From positions 42,522 through 106,521 of the forward strand of contig NZ_JARRIR010000015.1 in NCBI RefSeq assembly GCF_029601685.1: DNA of 64,000 nucleotides. Reading direction: 5' to 3'. This document shows positions 46,200 through 54,732 of the stretch, piece after piece. Made by a program: the position numbers and the translations under genes. The notes under the pieces are model-generated. The model was not told the DNA's origin. It saw only the letters and a list, made by a program, of their open reading frames with translations, and made no database searches. This DNA is from Metarhizobium sp017305935. GTDB taxonomy: Bacteria; Pseudomonadota; Alphaproteobacteria; Rhizobiales; Rhizobiaceae. Every line of letters starts with the position of its first letter. Positions within the stretch are counted from its first letter, which is position 1.

Positions 46200-48344
46200 T
46201 CATTCGGCGGCGACGAGAACCACCGGATCGTTGGACGCATCCGCCTTGTCATCGCCGGCAAGGAACTCCGGCAGCGCCACATCATCTTCCTGGGCTACTG
46301 CCTGCATGTCGGCGGCCGGCTCCTCGACAAAGAGGCGAAGCGGTTCCGGCAGCCAGCCGGTGTCGGCCAGGAGGCGTTCGGCCTGACGCGCCATCTCATC
46401 CTTCTTCATGTGGTCGATGAGACGCGCTGTTTCTTCGCCCAGCGCCTCATGCACGGCTTCGTGGATGCGGGACTTGGTCACGCGGCCGAGGTAGTTCGTG
46501 ACGGTAGGACGGAAGCCGGCCTCCGCCATGTCGAGACCCGTGACGCGGGCAAGGCGGTCGGCCTCGGCCATACGGGTGCGAAGGTCGTATTCAGAAATGC
46601 CGGTGGCACTGTGCGGATTCGGCCGCTCGTAGAGCGCGTTGATGCCGTAGGACACGCAATGAGCGAGAAGAGCCAGCCGGCTATCGAGATCGAGGGCGTC
46701 GAGCCAATCCCAGAGAGCGTCATCATCGGCCGGAATACCTGCCTTCCAGCCGGCGTGCCGTTCTGCCACCGACTTCGCATAGGGGCTGTTCTTGAGATCG
46801 ATGCCCTGTTCGCGGAAGTAGACTTCCTGAACCTCGACCTGAACGGTCGCGCCTCTCGGAGACCGCTTGAAGCGGTCGCGTACGAGACGATGCAGCAGCG
46901 CCGTCATGGCGATATGCGGATTGGCGGCCACGGCGTCGCTCAACGCAACGGTGCGGTGTGCCGTCAGCTCGGCGACGAGCTTCTCGGGAAGAGGCCTGAT
47001 CATGTCCTCTTCCTCGTCGAACTCGACCGGCTGACCGCCGACGGTGATCACGGCGTGCTGGACATCGGACGTGGTCACGCCGTCGGCATCCCCGTCGCCC
47101 TCGATCTCCGGCGTTTCGCCCTCGACGGACGCGGTCGGCTCGTCCTCGGGACGGACCCAGCCGCGATCGACAACGAGCTCGCCATCCTCATCGACAGTGA
47201 CGAAGACGCCGGCGATGGCAATCTCGGCGGGGTCGTAGATAACCCGGCGACGCTCGAAGGCCTCGATCTGCTTTTCAAGCTCCGCAAGACGATAGTCGAT
47301 TTCGCGCGGCAGTTCGTCGACCGCATGATATTTGTCTTCGAGGTCGGCGTGTTCGTCGCGCAGCGCCAGGAAGGCCGCATTTTCTTCCTCGGTCAAATCA
47401 TCGATTTCGCCCGGGATGGGTCGCAGCCCATACTGATGGCCGTATGGAAGATAGAGGTCCGCCGAGACCCACTTCCAGCCTTCGGCGGCCACCGCCGCAG
47501 CGACCCCTTTAAGCTTTTCGGCGACGAGGCGATCGAGAAGCGGCACATCGTCGAGCCAGCCGTCTTCCTCATCGTCGAAGAGGTAACGCGGCAGAACCGG
47601 CCCGCCGGCCGCCACATAGGTGTCGAGGCCGATGAAGAGCACCCGCTTGTCGGATGCGGGAACGCTGGTCTCGGTCAGCATGTTGCGAATGCGCCAGGGC
47701 TCGCGATGGTGGGATTGCCGGACGGCGTCCCAGACCTGTTCCTGCCGTGCGTGATCCGGGTGCGCGGTGAACGACTCGAGCATCGCCAGCGTCATGCTGT
47801 TCTCTGTATAGACGGCATGGAGCGTGGGCGAGACCTTCGCCAGTGCAAGGCGCTGATCCACATAGCGCTCCGTGGTGAAATAAGCACTCGCGACCTCGGC
47901 GTTGGTCATGCCGCCGTCGACCATCCGCTTGAATGCCTTGAACTGGTCGAGCGGATGAAGCGCGAGCCGGAACGTGTTCTCGGCGAGCGAGTCGTCGATG
48001 GCCGATGTCTTGGCGTTGGCTTTCTTGACGATGCAGGGAACCAGACCATCGGCGGGGAAGCGGCCCCTCTCCACCAGCCGGGCGATGACGCGGAAACGGC
48101 GGCCGCCGGCCGGCGTCTCGAAATCTCCGGTCTCGTTGCCGTCGGCATCGAGGATGGCGCGGACGTTGATGCCCTGGATCAGATCTTCGCGTCGTTCGAC
48201 GTCATAGGCGAGATCGTCGAGACCGGCTTCGACATCGGTTTCGCGCACATTGTCGTGGGACAAACGGATGCGGTTGAAGGGAATGTCGCGCGCTCGCGAG
48301 AACTCGATCAGTTCGAGGGCAGGCTTCTTCTTGGCTCGGGCCAT
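46200..48344 (-). CDS. ParB/RepB/Spo0J-family protein (large)
   Basis: 714 residues, far longer than chromosomal ParB (about 300). N-terminal ParB nuclease-like domain (IRLSHDNVRETDVEAGLDDL, then FETPAGGRRFRVIARLVERG and LAENTFRLALHPLDQFKAFK), a KorB-type HTH segment (MTNAEVASAYFTTERYVDQR), then a long C-terminus of unknown fold. This ICE-borne large ParB family is conserved next to ardC. It probably binds DNA or transcriptional targets; pairing with the distant ParA is not shown. The frame is also open through the leader from an ATG at about 48407. Confidence 0.88.
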   Translation of the reverse strand: MARAKKKPALELIEFSRARDIPFNRIRLSHDNVRETDVEAGLDDLAYDVERREDLIQGINVRAILDADGNETGDFETPAGGRRFRVIARLVERGRFPADGLVPCIVKKANAKTSAIDDSLAENTFRLALHPLDQFKAFKRMVDGGMTNAEVASAYFTTERYVDQRLALAKVSPTLHAVYTENSMTLAMLESFTAHPDHARQEQVWDAVRQSHHREPWRIRNMLTETSVPASDKRVLFIGLDTYVAAGGPVLPRYLFDDEEDGWLDDVPLLDRLVAEKLKGVAAAVAAEGWKWVSADLYLPYGHQYGLRPIPGEIDDLTEEENAAFLALRDEHADLEDKYHAVDELPREIDYRLAELEKQIEAFERRRVIYDPAEIAIAGVFVTVDEDGELVVDRGWVRPEDEPTASVEGETPEIEGDGDADGVTTSDVQHAVITVGGQPVEFDEEEDMIRPLPEKLVAELTAHRTVALSDAVAANPHIAMTALLHRLVRDRFKRSPRGATVQVEVQEVYFREQGIDLKNSPYAKSVAERHAGWKAGIPADDDALWDWLDALDLDSRLALLAHCVSYGINALYERPNPHSATGISEYDLRTRMAEADRLARVTGLDMAEAGFRPTVTNYLGRVTKSRIHEAVHEALGEETARLIDHMKKDEMARQAERLLADTGWLPEPLRLFVEEPAADMQAVAQEDDVALPEFLAGDDKADASNDPVVLVAAE

Positions 48345-48354
48345 GGTGGCTACT

Positions 48355-48426
48355 CCGTGACGGGCGCCGAGAGCCTCTCTCTCAGCCCTAAACCCGTCAT
48401 AAATCCCCATCCCCCCTCTTCCTCTC
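48355..48426 (-). promoter_or_regulatory. Leader stem-loop E4 (ParB-like gene)
   Basis: Arms TGACGGG/CCCGTCA (48358-48364, 48393-48399); inner GGGC/GCCC; apical GAGAG-AGAGG-CTCTC on the transcript. The tract GAGAGGAAGAGGGG lies 5' on the transcript. GGAG follows the 3' arm. Confidence 0.7.
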
Positions 48427-48432
48427 CGGCGG

Positions 48433-49224
48433 CTAAGGCGGGCTCGGTGTGAGGTGGCCGCCCCCCTCCGTGGCCTGGATCCTGCGCGCTGCACGACGGA
48501 TGACGACAAGGCGCGTATCGGCGGCCTGTGCGATCCGCTTTATTGTTGACAGCTCCGCATCCGAGCACTCCCCCATCACCTCGATCTCGACGAAGTGGCC
48601 GCCCCTGTCGTTGGAGACGCTTGGGCGGTGGCTGTAGGAGACGTAGAAGCTTTCGTGGCGCTCAATCGGTCGGACACGCGACCGCAAGAAAATGATGCCT
48701 GAGCCGAGATTCCCGCAGAACAGCAGCTCGTCGGCCGGTGTGGTCTTCGGCCCGTCGCCTTTCTGTCTGCGGCCGATCTGGCGGAAGGCCTGGTCGAACG
48801 TCGCCGGGTCGCGCGTGATCCGCGCCTCGCGGTCCTCATGGAATTTCCATGGTGGCCGCCAGGGGTTTAGCTTCCCGACCGCGATTTGATGGAGGAAATC
48901 GGCGAAGCTCGCCGGATCGGCCGGATACGGGCAGGCCCGCCAGATCTCGCGCACCCGCGCGCGCAGCGTGTCCGGAAGCGCGAAGAGCCGAGCGCGGCCC
49001 TTGCGCCACCAGGCAGCGCGCTGACGGCGGCGCTCGCGTTCGGCCTCGTCCCACCAGACAGCTCGACGGGCCATTTCCTCGTCGACGGAGAGCTGACCGG
49101 CGGCGATCTCTTCGGCGAAAAGCGGCAGCGCCTCGCGTTGGAGGCGCTGCTTGCGGAGAAATGCCGCGCGTTTACGCGACGTGTCTCCATAGGGTGCGGA
49201 CCGATGCCAGCGACGAAAACGCAT
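48433..49224 (-). CDS. Hypothetical protein coupled to ardC
   Basis: 263 residues; Arg-rich N-terminus (RFRRWHRSAPYGDTSRKRAA), then RRAVWWDEAERERRRQRAAW, and a C-terminal part with SFYVSYSHRPSVSNDRGGHF and FVEIEVMGECSDAELSTIKR. No catalytic motif recognised. Its start shares one base with the ardC stop (TGATG), so it is translated after ardC. Confidence 0.7.
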   Translation of the reverse strand: MRFRRWHRSAPYGDTSRKRAAFLRKQRLQREALPLFAEEIAAGQLSVDEEMARRAVWWDEAERERRRQRAAWWRKGRARLFALPDTLRARVREIWRACPYPADPASFADFLHQIAVGKLNPWRPPWKFHEDREARITRDPATFDQAFRQIGRRQKGDGPKTTPADELLFCGNLGSGIIFLRSRVRPIERHESFYVSYSHRPSVSNDRGGHFVEIEVMGECSDAELSTIKRIAQAADTRLVVIRRAARRIQATEGGGHLTPSPP

Positions 49225-50177
49225 CACGCCGCCCTTCTGTCGATTGCGCCGGCGGCGGGAGCATCGGTCTCGGGAAGGAAGGACAAGATCCAGTCGGCCG
49301 CTCTGCTGGCCTGCGAGGCGGCGCGGACGATGGCGCGATTGTCCTCGCGTAGCACCTCCAGCCACGATCCGATATAATCGGCGTGTCGTACGGTCGGGAC
49401 GATGCCGAGCGAGGCGCAGCAGAAGGCGGAGCTCATCTCGGCCACGAGCTCCTCGAACGCATACTTCCTGGTTCCAAAGGAACCGGAGAGATCGCGGTTC
49501 AGCCGGCTGTGGTGGCCGCTGGCGTGGCCGATCTCGTGGAGCGCGGTCCTGTGCCAGTTGATCGGCTCGAAATAGGCTTGCGGCGGTGGCACGGCCACGT
49601 AGTCGAGCGTAGGCATGTAGAAGGCCCGATCGCCACCAATGCGGAAGTCAATGGCGGTCGCCTTGATGAGAGCCTCGACCGTCGGTTCGATGAGGCCGGG
49701 CGGCGGGAGCGGCGCGGCAACGGTGATGTCGTCGGGCAGGCCCTCGCACTGGGCCGTGTTGAACACGGTGAACCGCTTGAGAAAAGGTATGGCCTGGGCT
49801 TCCTCGCCGCTTTCGCGCGCCCGCCGCTTCTCGTCCTCGGGGATGAAGCGGTCGGCATAGACGACGGTGGTGCCGTGCTCGCCCTTGCGGACATTTCCGC
49901 CAAGCGCGGCCGCCTGACGGTATGTGAGCCAGCCCTGACCGGGAAAGCCATGCTGTACGACTGCGCCCCAGAGGATGAGAATGTTGATGCCGCTATAGGC
50001 GCGGCCGGTGCTGGCGTTGTTCGGAAGCCCAAGCGGGGCTTTGGCCTCGGCCTTGCCCCAGGGCTGCACCCACGGGAAGCGCCCGGCCTCGAGGTCGGCG
50101 ATGATCTTGTCGGTGATTTCGTCGTAAAGGTTCGTCCGGTCGGAGCCGGTGCGAGGGGTGCGGTCATGTCTGGACAT
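49224..50177 (-). CDS. ardC: Antirestriction protein ArdC (ssDNA-binding domain plus zincin)
   Basis: 317 residues. N-terminal ArdC ssDNA-binding domain (LYDEITDKIIADLEAGRFPW, then TGRAYSGINILILWGAVVQH), C-terminal metallopeptidase-like domain with HEIGHASGH (HExxH). ArdC protects the transferred strand from cleavage in IncW and related systems. Fits the leading region. The 5' leader carries stem-loop E5, and hairpin array C lies beyond it. Confidence 0.93.
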   Translation of the reverse strand: MSRHDRTPRTGSDRTNLYDEITDKIIADLEAGRFPWVQPWGKAEAKAPLGLPNNASTGRAYSGINILILWGAVVQHGFPGQGWLTYRQAAALGGNVRKGEHGTTVVYADRFIPEDEKRRARESGEEAQAIPFLKRFTVFNTAQCEGLPDDITVAAPLPPPGLIEPTVEALIKATAIDFRIGGDRAFYMPTLDYVAVPPPQAYFEPINWHRTALHEIGHASGHHSRLNRDLSGSFGTRKYAFEELVAEMSSAFCCASLGIVPTVRHADYIGSWLEVLREDNRAIVRAASQASRAADWILSFLPETDAPAAGAIDRRAA

Positions 50178-50186
50178 CGCGGTTCT

Positions 50187-50262
50187 CCGCGACGGGCGCC
50201 GGGAGCCTCTCTCCCAGCCCTCAACCCGTCACGGCTAACCCAGTCCGCACTCTGACTCTCGG
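50187..50262 (-). promoter_or_regulatory. Leader stem-loop E5 (ardC)
   Basis: Arms CCGCGACGGG/CCCGTCACGG (50187-50196, 50225-50234), 10 bp in the transcript with one G.U; inner GGGC/GCCC; apical GGGAG-AGAGG-CTCCC. The 3' arm runs into the GGAG ribosome-binding site. Confidence 0.7.
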
Positions 50263-50564
50263 GGGGCGTTGCGGGGTCTCCCCGCAGAAGGGGGTGTGCC
50301 GGCGACTTCGGCGCCGGCCAGGGGGAAGACTTTCCCCCAAAGTTCTATCGGATCGTAAACCCGGGAAAACGCAAAGCCGACTATCAGTAATTACGCCCTT
50401 CAGGCGAGGTATCCGAAAACGGTTACTCAAGCCGAAACCGCATCCGCCAACCCGTCTATGAGCAGATCAAAAGCGATGCGCAGGTCCTCCTGCCGTAGCT
50501 TCTCGACCAAATCGCCGCAAGTCGGCAGGCCAATCTCGACGGACCTGCGACTCGTTCATTCGCA
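50263..50564. other. Gene-free boundary between ICE core and cargo, with hairpin array C
   Basis: Three stems: GCGGGG/CCCCGC (50271-50285), GCCGGCG/CGCCGGC (50298-50318), GGGGGAA/TTCCCCC (50321-50338). The rest up to the TetR gene shows nothing recognisable. Beyond this point gene orientation becomes mixed. Confidence 0.65.
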
Positions 50565-51134
50565 TCAGCCGCGGACCAATTGCGCAGCCGCTTCGCCGGC
50601 GCTGTCCATATAGCTGGTGTCCCGGTGCAGAAGCACGACGGCGAATGCGCCATCGAGAAGAAGAACGATCTGCCGCGCGAGACGGCGCGCTTCGTCGGGG
50701 GCCCGGATTTCCTCCAGCACGACGCAGAGCCAGTCCTCGACCCGCTTCTTGTGCGCGCGGCCCGCGAGGATCGCCGGATGTCCCGGCAGGTGGATGAGCT
50801 CGACCGAAGTGCGCAGGAACCCGCACCCCTTCCACTTGGGATGCCGCGCAGACGCCGCCAGATTGCGGAAAATGCCTTGCACCTTGTCCGCCGTGTTGCC
50901 CTCGGTCTCGGCGAACCAGTGCTGGAACAACGCAAGGTTCGGCTGGTCGCGCGTTTCGAGATAGGCGGCGATCAGGTCGTCCTTGCTGCGGAAGTGATAA
51001 TAGAGCGTTCGCTTCGTGAGCCCGACCTTTTCGGCGACCGCGTCGACGCTCACGGCGCGGATGCCTTCCGCGTGGAACAGCTTCCCGGCTGCCTCAATGA
51101 TGCGCTCGCGTGTCGGTCTCAGTGATCTAGCCAT
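50565..51134 (-). CDS. TetR/AcrR-family repressor
   Basis: 189 residues. N-terminal HTH (RERIIEAAGKLFHAEGIRAV, then VAEKVGLTKRTLYYHFRSKD) and a TetR-C ligand domain. It is divergent from the hydrolase/GST genes, and a 22-bp dyad lies in the 60-bp gap between them. Most likely autoregulated and controlling those genes in response to an electrophile or xenobiotic (inference from the GST). Confidence 0.9.
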   Translation of the reverse strand: MARSLRPTRERIIEAAGKLFHAEGIRAVSVDAVAEKVGLTKRTLYYHFRSKDDLIAAYLETRDQPNLALFQHWFAETEGNTADKVQGIFRNLAASARHPKWKGCGFLRTSVELIHLPGHPAILAGRAHKKRVEDWLCVVLEEIRAPDEARRLARQIVLLLDGAFAVVLLHRDTSYMDSAGEAAAQLVRG

Positions 51135-51142
51135 GCCCGAAT

Positions 51143-51164
51143 GTATACCGACTAGTGAATATAC
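51143..51164. promoter_or_regulatory. TetR operator in the divergent promoter
   Basis: A 22-bp dyad with outer arms GTATA/TATAC and a palindromic centre ACTAGT. It sits between the TetR start (51134) and the hydrolase start (51195), the standard position for TetR-family control. Confidence 0.75.
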
Positions 51165-51194
51165 TCAACCGGCCTACACGTTTATCCTTCCGGC

Positions 51195-52121
51195 ATGCGT
51201 AACCCGTCTTCAAACACCACTCTTATTGAAGGACAGCCGGTCGAGCTTTCCTCACCAGACGGTGTTCTGCTTGCCGGCCATCTCTGGCGGGTCCGGCAAG
51301 CGGACCCTATGGGGACCGTCATTATCAATCCTGCAACCGGGGTGCTCGCGCGCTATTACCATCGCTATGCCCGTTTCCTCGTGGAGCACGGATTCGACGT
51401 GCTGACCTATGATTATCGCGGCATCGGGCTGTCGCGGCCCGTCCGTCTGCATGGCTGCGGCTATCGCTGGCGTGACTGGGGCGAGCTGGATTTTGAAGCC
51501 GCCATCAGGTTCATAGAGCAGCAGGGTCGTCATGACAGAGTGCTGGTGGTCGGGCACAGCGTCGGCGGCTTCCTGCCGGGACTCGCTGCGAGTGCTCGCC
51601 GCATCGAGCGCATGCTGACCGTTGGCGCCCAATATGCCTGGTGGGGCGACTACGCCTTGCATCGGCGGCTCCACCTGTTTCTCAAATGGCATGTCGCGAT
51701 GCCCGCGCTGACACTTGCCTTTGGCTATTTTCCCGGCCGCCGGCTGGGTTGGCTGGAAGACCTGCCGGCTGGCGTCGCTCTTGAATGGAGTTTTCGCCGG
51801 CCGCGTTTCGAGCATAGCCATCCGCGCGCGGTGAGGCGGGGCGCGCTCGACCGCATGGCTGCCGTCACGGCGCCGATCCTGGCAGTGGCCATGTCCGACG
51901 ACGAGCTTGGGACGCCGGCCGCCATTCGCCGGACGTTGAAATACTACACCGGCAGCGCCGAGCGAATCGCGGTGCTGCTACGGCCGTCGGACTTTGGCCG
52001 CGACACGGTCGGACATTTCGGCCTGTTCCACGACAGCCATGCCTCCGGCTTCTGGCTGGAGACGCTTCTGTGGCTTCGCGACGGCCGAAATCCATGGCGC
52101 GGCCACGTCATCGATCCTTGA
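51195..52121 (+). CDS. Alpha/beta hydrolase (serine aminopeptidase-like)
   Basis: 308 residues with an alpha/beta-hydrolase core: VLTYDYRGIGLSRP, nucleophile elbow VGHSVGGF (Ser about 123) and a C-terminal His in VGHFGLFHD. Substrate unknown; such proteins are esterases or acyl-hydrolases. Co-oriented with the GST 13 bp downstream and divergent from TetR. Confidence 0.88.
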   Translation: MRNPSSNTTLIEGQPVELSSPDGVLLAGHLWRVRQADPMGTVIINPATGVLARYYHRYARFLVEHGFDVLTYDYRGIGLSRPVRLHGCGYRWRDWGELDFEAAIRFIEQQGRHDRVLVVGHSVGGFLPGLAASARRIERMLTVGAQYAWWGDYALHRRLHLFLKWHVAMPALTLAFGYFPGRRLGWLEDLPAGVALEWSFRRPRFEHSHPRAVRRGALDRMAAVTAPILAVAMSDDELGTPAAIRRTLKYYTGSAERIAVLLRPSDFGRDTVGHFGLFHDSHASGFWLETLLWLRDGRNPWRGHVIDP

Positions 52122-52134
52122 ACGGGAGGTTTTC

Positions 52135-52788
52135 ATGCACCGTCTCTTTTACTCGCCCGGCGCCTGCTCGCTCGCTATCCACATCGTGCTGGAGGAGATT
52201 GGCGAGCCTTACGAGGCCGAGGTCCGCTCAGCCAAAAACGGCGAAGGCACGACGACGGCGGACTATCTGGCGCTCAACCCGAAAGGCCGCGTGCCGGCGC
52301 TGACAGGCGTTCCCGGTGGCGCTGGAGGCGCACCGGACCTTTTAACCGAAGCCGTCGCCATCCTGTTGTTTCTTGCTCGAAGCCATCCCGAGGCGAAACT
52401 GCTGCCTGCCGATCCGGCCGGTGAAGCCCGATGCCTGGAATGGCTGAGCTGGATCTCGATCGATCTACACGGCATCGGCTATGGCCAGCTCTGGCGTCCG
52501 CACCGGTTCGTGGCCGATCCGGCGCTCCATGAGGCAGTGAAGAGCAAGGGGATGGAGAACATCCTCACCGCCTACGATCATATCGACCATATCCTGTCCG
52601 ATGGCCGCGAATGGGCAGTGCCCAGCCAATACACGGTCGTCGATGCCTATCTGGTCGTGTTCTGGCTTTGGGGCCGGCGGATCGGTCTTGAGATGGACAC
52701 GAGCTGGCCGAACTGGGCACAGCTGATGAACAAGGTGCTGGAACGTCTGGCGGTGAAGCAGGCGCTCGAGCTGGAGGGCCTGGCTTGA
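52135..52788 (+). CDS. Glutathione S-transferase
   Basis: 217 residues. N-terminal thioredoxin-like domain with LFYSPGACSLAIHIVLEEIG and the cis-Pro/ligand region GRVPAL; C-terminal helical domain. The YSPGACSL start is typical of beta-class bacterial GSTs. ATG preceded by GGGAGG. It probably conjugates or reduces an electrophilic compound controlled by the neighbouring TetR. Confidence 0.92.
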   Translation: MHRLFYSPGACSLAIHIVLEEIGEPYEAEVRSAKNGEGTTTADYLALNPKGRVPALTGVPGGAGGAPDLLTEAVAILLFLARSHPEAKLLPADPAGEARCLEWLSWISIDLHGIGYGQLWRPHRFVADPALHEAVKSKGMENILTAYDHIDHILSDGREWAVPSQYTVVDAYLVVFWLWGRRIGLEMDTSWPNWAQLMNKVLERLAVKQALELEGLA

Positions 52789-52809
52789 GATGATGTCCAT
52801 CACGGCCCA

Positions 52810-53700
52810 TCAGGCGTGCGTTGCCGATGTCAGATGCTCGAACAGACTGCGCGCGGGCGCGGTCAGCTCCGCTTCGCTGCGAACACAAACGGACAGTTCG
52901 CGCGTCGCCCAGCCGTCCTGAAGCCGAGCCATTGCAATACGTGCGGATCGCCTCAAGCGCCGCGCTGCCGTTTCCGGTACGATGCCGACGCCGACGCCCT
53001 CGCTGGCCATTCGGCAGATACCTTCGAAATTGCGAAGCGCTACGCGCAACTTCAACTTCGTCCCAAGCTGGCCAGCCTGCATCTCTAGGTGCTGTTGCAA
53101 AGCTCCGTCCGCCAAGGCGATGAAAGGATGATCGAGCAGATCGGCGAAGCGAAGCTGGGGCTTTTTCGCAAGATCATGGTCCAGCGCGAAGACGGCTACC
53201 AGCCGGTCGATGGCGAAGGGGTGCGATATGAGGTCGGCGATCTCGGCGGCGCTGGACAGGATACCGATTTCGGCAAAGCCCGCGGCAACGCTGCGCGCGA
53301 TCTCAGAGCTTTGCCTTTCTTTCAGTTCGATGTCGATCTGTGGATGGGCTGCCATCCAGGGCGCGAGCCGTGCGGGCAGAAATTCCGTAACCGCCGCCGT
53401 ATTGGCGAAGATGCGGACGCTTGCGCGCATTCGCTTGGCGTAGCGGGATATCTCACCGCGCATCTGCGCCATCTGATGCAGGATCGTGCGCGCATGGTGG
53501 GCGAGCGCCTCGCCGGCTTCGGTCGGACTGACGCCCCGCCGGCCGCGCTGGAGCAGCAGGACCTCGCCTGCGGCCTCCATGTCGCGCAACCGCTCGCTGG
53601 CAGCCGGCAGCGACATCCCTGCATCGGCCGCGCCATGGGTGATGCTACCGGCATCGACGACGGCCAGGAAAAGGCGCAGATCAATCAGGTCGAAACGCAT
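52810..53700 (-). CDS. LysR-family transcriptional regulator
   Basis: 296 residues: winged HTH at 3-62 (LIDLRLFLAVVDAGSITHGA, then SLPAASERLRDMEAAGEVLL) and a substrate-binding domain. Divergent from the TSUP transporter gene, the usual layout of a LysR activator and its target. A 17-bp dyad lies between them. Confidence 0.92.
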   Translation of the reverse strand: MRFDLIDLRLFLAVVDAGSITHGAADAGMSLPAASERLRDMEAAGEVLLLQRGRRGVSPTEAGEALAHHARTILHQMAQMRGEISRYAKRMRASVRIFANTAAVTEFLPARLAPWMAAHPQIDIELKERQSSEIARSVAAGFAEIGILSSAAEIADLISHPFAIDRLVAVFALDHDLAKKPQLRFADLLDHPFIALADGALQQHLEMQAGQLGTKLKLRVALRNFEGICRMASEGVGVGIVPETAARRLRRSARIAMARLQDGWATRELSVCVRSEAELTAPARSLFEHLTSATHA

Positions 53701-53725
53701 GCTGAACGTATAGTCGCATTTTTGC

Positions 53726-53742
53726 CTTCGGCATAGCCGAAG
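53726..53742. promoter_or_regulatory. LysR operator candidate
   Basis: CTTCGGC-ATA-GCCGAAG, perfect 7-bp arms, 26 bp upstream of the LysR start and 56 bp upstream of the transporter start. The position fits a LysR regulatory site for both promoters. Confidence 0.55.
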
Positions 53743-53797
53743 TCACGCATCGGTCTTTCCGCATTGCGCGAAGACGTCCGCTCGACAGTCATGGGCA

Positions 53798-54547
53798 ATG
53801 TTTGATCTTTCCACACCGTTACTGGCCGCAGTCGTTGCGACCTTCTTCGCGGCCGGCCTCGTCAAGGGCGTCACCGGCATGGGGTTGCCTACCGTGGCGA
53901 TGGGCGTGCTTGGTGCCCTTGTCTCGCCGCTAGCGGCCGCAAGCCTGCTGATCGTGCCGTCCTTTGTCACCAATGTCTGGCAGCTCCTGGCCGGCCCGAA
54001 CTTCGTCCCGCTCCTGCGGCGGCTCTGGCCGATGATGCTGGCTGTCGTCGCGGGAACCGTGCTCGGATCGACATGGATCGCCGGCGGCGACACAAAGCTT
54101 ACGACAGCGTTTCTCGGCATCGCGCTCGTCGTCTATGCGGCCTATACACTGTTCGCGCGCCAGATCAGAGTTCCGCGCCGTACCGAGCCGTGGCTGTCAC
54201 CGCTGATCGGCGCTATCACAGGAGCCGTGACGGGGGGAACCGGCGTTTTCGTCATCCCGGCAGTTCCTTATCTCCAGGCGCTTGGTCTGTCGAAGGACGA
54301 CCTCGTGCAGGCTCTCGGCCTCTCGTTTACCGTGTCGACGATCGCGCTCGCCATCGGACTTGGCGCGCATGGGGCATTCCAGGCCGATCGTCTCTCGCTA
54401 TCGGCGCTCGCAGTCTTGCCAGCGCTGGCGGGCATGTGGGCGGGGCAGCGCGTTCGCAACCGGATCAGCCCGCTCGCCTTTCGCCGCGGCTTCCTGATTT
54501 GCCTGCTGCTGCTCGGCTGCGAAATGGCCACGCGGTCTCTGCTATGA
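53798..54547 (+). CDS. TauE/SafE (TSUP) family transporter
   Basis: 249 residues with about eight hydrophobic helices and the duplicated family signature (LVKGVTGMGLPTVAMGVLGA in the first half, GAVTGGTGVFVIPAVPYLQA in the second). TSUP members move sulfite, sulfonates or organic acids across the inner membrane. The substrate cannot be read from sequence. Probably induced through the divergent LysR. Confidence 0.9.
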   Translation: MFDLSTPLLAAVVATFFAAGLVKGVTGMGLPTVAMGVLGALVSPLAAASLLIVPSFVTNVWQLLAGPNFVPLLRRLWPMMLAVVAGTVLGSTWIAGGDTKLTTAFLGIALVVYAAYTLFARQIRVPRRTEPWLSPLIGAITGAVTGGTGVFVIPAVPYLQALGLSKDDLVQALGLSFTVSTIALAIGLGAHGAFQADRLSLSALAVLPALAGMWAGQRVRNRISPLAFRRGFLICLLLLGCEMATRSLL

Positions 54548-54732
54548 TTTGAGAAGTCTCGTGGGCACGCAAATCCACCAATGTGAGAGGCCGATTGTTT
54601 ACTCTAACTTCGGCGAACCGGAACGTGGTCGGCACTCGATCTTCTGCTAAAAGCTCATAGAGCAGAGCACAAATAGCTGTTAGATCAAGTTACATTGGAT
54701 TCCGGCGAGCACGAATCGGGAGGGCGGGAACG
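54548..54732. other. Promoter region of the nuclease/helicase pair
   Basis: 185 bp, more AT-rich than its neighbours, containing GGGAGGGCGGGAACG before the nuclease ATG. No operator identified. Confidence 0.4.

Noticed and set aside
46197..48452. 751-residue plus-strand frame opposite the ParB-like gene
   Set aside because: Antisense shadow of a clear ParB domain protein.
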